Shown here: one piece after another, positions 61,815 to 64,000 of the stretch
Numbering within the stretch: the first letter of the stretch is position 1
Layout: every line of letters begins with the position of its first letter
Origin: Clostridiales bacterium CHKCI001
GTDB lineage: Bacteria; Bacillota; Clostridia; Lachnospirales; Lachnospiraceae
Reading direction: 5' to 3'
NCBI GenBank assembly: GCA_900045905.1
Contig: FCNS01000008.1
Coordinates: 1 to 64,000, forward strand
Length of the DNA stretch: 64,000 nucleotides
Translations under genes and position numbers: made by a program
Notes under the pieces: model-generated
What the model saw: only the letters and a program-made list of their open reading frames with translations
Told to the model about the DNA's origin: nothing
Databases searched by the model: none

Positions 61815-62951
61815 TTATAACAACTTTATTTGACGTACTACATTTAGTGCAATTCCAATTTCAGTCATCAAGAATAGAATCGATGAACCACCGTAACTAA
61901 TAAATGGAAGACTTATTCCAGTGTTTGGAATTGTATTTGTCACAACCGCAATATTTAAAAGTACTTGGATCGCAATATGGGACATAATACCAATTACTAC
62001 AACCATTCCTGAAAAGTCAGGGGCATGACATGCAATAATAAAAAATCTCCAGATTAAAAGCATGAACATAAGAATCAAAAAAGAAGCTCCCACTAACCCT
62101 AATTCTTCACATATAATAGAAAAAATCATATCATTTTGTGCCTCTGGCAAGTATCCCATTTTCTGAATACTTTCTCCCAGGCCTCTTCCAAATAGACTTC
62201 CTGCTCCAATCGCATAAAGACCTTGAAGTACCTGAAATCCATTTGTAGAGGCATAGGCTTCTGGATCAAACCAAGCATAGATACGTGCCATTTGATAGGC
62301 ATCCAGTACTTTTTCTAGAATCCCAGATTGATATAACACTACAATTAATCCAATTCCTCCACCAATTCCTGCACAGAAAACCCATCGTTTCTTAGAAACA
62401 ACAAATGCCATACTAACTGCAATTCCTGCAATAATAATCCCAGAACTCAAATTGGCAGAGACAACAGGAATAAAAATTGGCATTGCCACTCCTGCAAATA
62501 GGAAGACTGCACGATATGTATCTAATTTATTATAAATTGTTTCAGATAGCCTTGCTAAACATAGAATCAAAACAATCTTGGCAAATTCTGCTGGCTGAAA
62601 CGAAATTGGCCCTAATGCAAACCATCTGCGTTGTCCATTTACTTCTTTTCCAAAAAACAATACAGCAACTCCAAGAACAATAGCAATCGGATAAGCATAT
62701 TTCGCATATTTCAGTAAAATATGATAATCTATTCTAGATACAATTATCATTGCTACAAGTGCGATTCCTGTAAATACAGCTTGCTTTGTTACTGTATAAA
62801 ACGTATTTCCCCCGTGAAGCAATCCATCGGTATATTCTGTGGTACTATGTAGGATGAAAAGTCCAAAACCTGATAATAGTACAACAATTACTACCAGACT
62901 GTAATCTGGAAGCAGCTTCCTCTTTTGGAGTACGACTGATGTACGCTCCAT
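61815..62951 (-). CDS. ftsW: Cell division SEDS glycosyltransferase FtsW (or SpoVE)
   Basis: FtsW polymerises lipid II at the septum. The 378-residue protein has ten hydrophobic segments, RRWFALGPISFQPAEFAKIVLI, GRGLGESIQKMGYLPEAQNDMIFSII (with the catalytic Asp region) and GISLPFISYGGSSILFLM. The position between murD and murA in the dcw cluster identifies it as FtsW; SpoVE is a near relative and cannot be excluded. The start is ATG 62951 behind AAAGGAG. Confidence 0.93.
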   Translation of the reverse strand: MERTSVVLQKRKLLPDYSLVVIVVLLSGFGLFILHSTTEYTDGLLHGGNTFYTVTKQAVFTGIALVAMIIVSRIDYHILLKYAKYAYPIAIVLGVAVLFFGKEVNGQRRWFALGPISFQPAEFAKIVLILCLARLSETIYNKLDTYRAVFLFAGVAMPIFIPVVSANLSSGIIIAGIAVSMAFVVSKKRWVFCAGIGGGIGLIVVLYQSGILEKVLDAYQMARIYAWFDPEAYASTNGFQVLQGLYAIGAGSLFGRGLGESIQKMGYLPEAQNDMIFSIICEELGLVGASFLILMFMLLIWRFFIIACHAPDFSGMVVVIGIMSHIAIQVLLNIAVVTNTIPNTGISLPFISYGGSSILFLMTEIGIALNVVRQIKLL

Positions 62952-63031
62952 AGAAGCTCCTTTTCTTTTATAAAATGATGATAGCATGAAATTTTGTGGA
63001 TCTAATATATCGATTCCTATAAAATTTTACT

Positions 63032-64000
63032 CTATGAAAGACTATGGACAAGATCTTTAAAAATTTTGCCTCTTACTTCATAATTTGGGAACATTCCCCA
63101 ACTTGCACATGCTGGAGAGAGCAATACTGCTTCCCCTGGCTTTGCACATTCGGATGCAATTTGAACTGCTTCTTCCATGCTATCAACAAACTGATAATCA
63201 TGAAATCCATTTTTTTCTGCACAGTCTGCAATTTTATGAGCTGTAGCTCCCATTAATAACAGTTTCTTAATTTTATTGCCAAATGTCTGAATCCATTCTG
63301 TATAATCAGACCCCTTATCATAACCACCACCAATTAGAACGGTTGGAGTCGTCATTGCCTTAATAGCCTGAATAGCTGCATCTGGATTTGTACCTTTAGA
63401 ATCATTATAATAGCGAACCCCATTTTTTTCTTCTACAAATTCGATTCGATGTTCTACTGCTTTAAACGATCGAATTGTCCTTGCAGTTACTTCTTCTGGT
63501 ACCCCTACACAATTCGCAATTGCTACTGCAGCCATAATATTTTCATAATTACACTGTCCTACTAAATGAAATTCATCTACAGTTCCAATTAATTTTTCCT
63601 GTCCGTTTTGTCTACTATAAATTGTATTTTCTTTTAAAAACAATCCCTCTTTCAACTCATGCCGGCTGCTAAAATATACCACTGGAATAGAAAGAGTCTC
63701 TCCAAATGCCCGTAATACTTCATCATCATAATTTAATATACAGAAGTCATCATTGGTCTGGTTTTTCGTGATCGACTCCTTCACAGCAATATAACATTCC
63801 ATCGTTTTATGACGATCTAAATGATCAGGTGTAATATTTAGAATGGCAGAAATATGTGGATGGAATGCAATGGCAGACTCTAACTGAAAGCTGCTGATCT
63901 CTGCAACAACAATCGAATCTTCCTTTGTCTGTAACGCCATTTCCGTATATGCAGTTCCAATATTTCCAACTACAAACGCACGCTTTTCCCCAACCCAATT
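63032..64000 (-). CDS. murD: UDP-N-acetylmuramoylalanine-D-glutamate ligase (5' part beyond the window)
   Basis: MurD adds D-Glu to UDP-MurNAc-Ala. The visible 322 residues are the central and C-terminal domains: NIGTAY near the edge, EISSFQLESAIAFHPHISAILNITPDHLDRH, VEHRIEFVEEKNGVRYYNDSKGTNPDAAI, VLIGGGYDKGSDY, and VLLSPACASWGMFPNYEVRGKIF. The reading frame is open to the right edge and continues upstream of the first internal ATG, so the gene begins outside the window. It heads this part of the murD-ftsW-murA-ftsQ-ftsZ cluster. Confidence 0.96.
   Translation of the reverse strand, partial: NWVGEKRAFVVGNIGTAYTEMALQTKEDSIVVAEISSFQLESAIAFHPHISAILNITPDHLDRHKTMECYIAVKESITKNQTNDDFCILNYDDEVLRAFGETLSIPVVYFSSRHELKEGLFLKENTIYSRQNGQEKLIGTVDEFHLVGQCNYENIMAAVAIANCVGVPEEVTARTIRSFKAVEHRIEFVEEKNGVRYYNDSKGTNPDAAIQAIKAMTTPTVLIGGGYDKGSDYTEWIQTFGNKIKKLLLMGATAHKIADCAEKNGFHDYQFVDSMEEAVQIASECAKPGEAVLLSPACASWGMFPNYEVRGKIFKDLVHSLS

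Overview
The window is a chromosomal segment of an AT-rich, endospore-forming Firmicute, most probably a Lachnospiraceae-type clostridium. Evidence: many sporulation genes (spoIIGA-sigE, spoIIP, gpr, dpaAB), a clostridial pyrK-pyrD (PyrDB-type) pair, typical AGGAGG ribosome binding sites, frequent TTG and GTG starts, and a tRNA-Gly without an encoded CCA. Nothing looks like plasmid or prophage, apart from a decayed IS607-type element at the left edge and one orphan holin-like gene.

Layout, left to right. 1-730: remains of an IS607-type element (tnpB running off the left edge, tnpA decayed). 843-3936: pyrH-frr-uppS-cdsA, with a terminator and an unexplained structured stretch between frr and uppS. 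4255-9855: a CmpB-type membrane protein, an HD hydrolase, a SEDS glycosyltransferase, a DUF4203-like membrane protein, radA, and a clostridial conserved protein. 10100-14642: a clpC locus (YtrA-type GntR regulator, mcsA, mcsB, clpC) in which CtsR is missing and McsB has lost its kinase catalytic residues. 14978-17150: a surface-anchored PEQT-repeat protein behind an XRE regulator. 17624-22309: purKEMND. 22414-25578: M29 aminopeptidase and small membrane proteins including VanZ. 25595-28890: pyrFKDE. 29115: tRNA-Gly. 30064-33385: dipicolinate synthase dpaAB followed by asnB. 33505-35709: holin-like gene, tyrosine phosphatase, tcdA. 35858-38824: two secreted NlpC/P60 hydrolases sharing a promoter. 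38972-41268: spoIIP and gpr. 41490: rpsT behind a structured leader. 41913-48950: comEA, a two-component system, a GerMN lipoprotein, comEC and holA. 49102-53313: YdcZ transporter, ABC-F ATPase, sigE and spoIIGA. 53485-57975: a four-gene phosphonate (2-aminoethylphosphonate) pathway with nucleotidyl activation. 58270-64000: division and wall cluster murD-ftsW-murA-ftsQ-ftsZ.

How the parts work together. The window combines de novo purine and pyrimidine synthesis, cell-wall precursor and lipid-carrier synthesis, division, and sporulation. The phosphonate genes sit between ftsZ and spoIIGA with their own promoter and terminator. They could make CMP-activated aminoethylphosphonate for decorating a surface glycan or lipid. 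No transferase for that step is in the window.

Most noteworthy: (1) the clpC locus with a degenerate McsB and a GntR regulator in place of CtsR; (2) the phosphonate cluster; (3) a family of at least five intergenic repeats, each a conserved motif abutting a terminator-like hairpin; (4) a comEC that appears to start at AUU; (5) a spoIIGA promoter with a 21-bp spacer and almost no 5' leader. All identifications are by reading motifs; no database search was possible.
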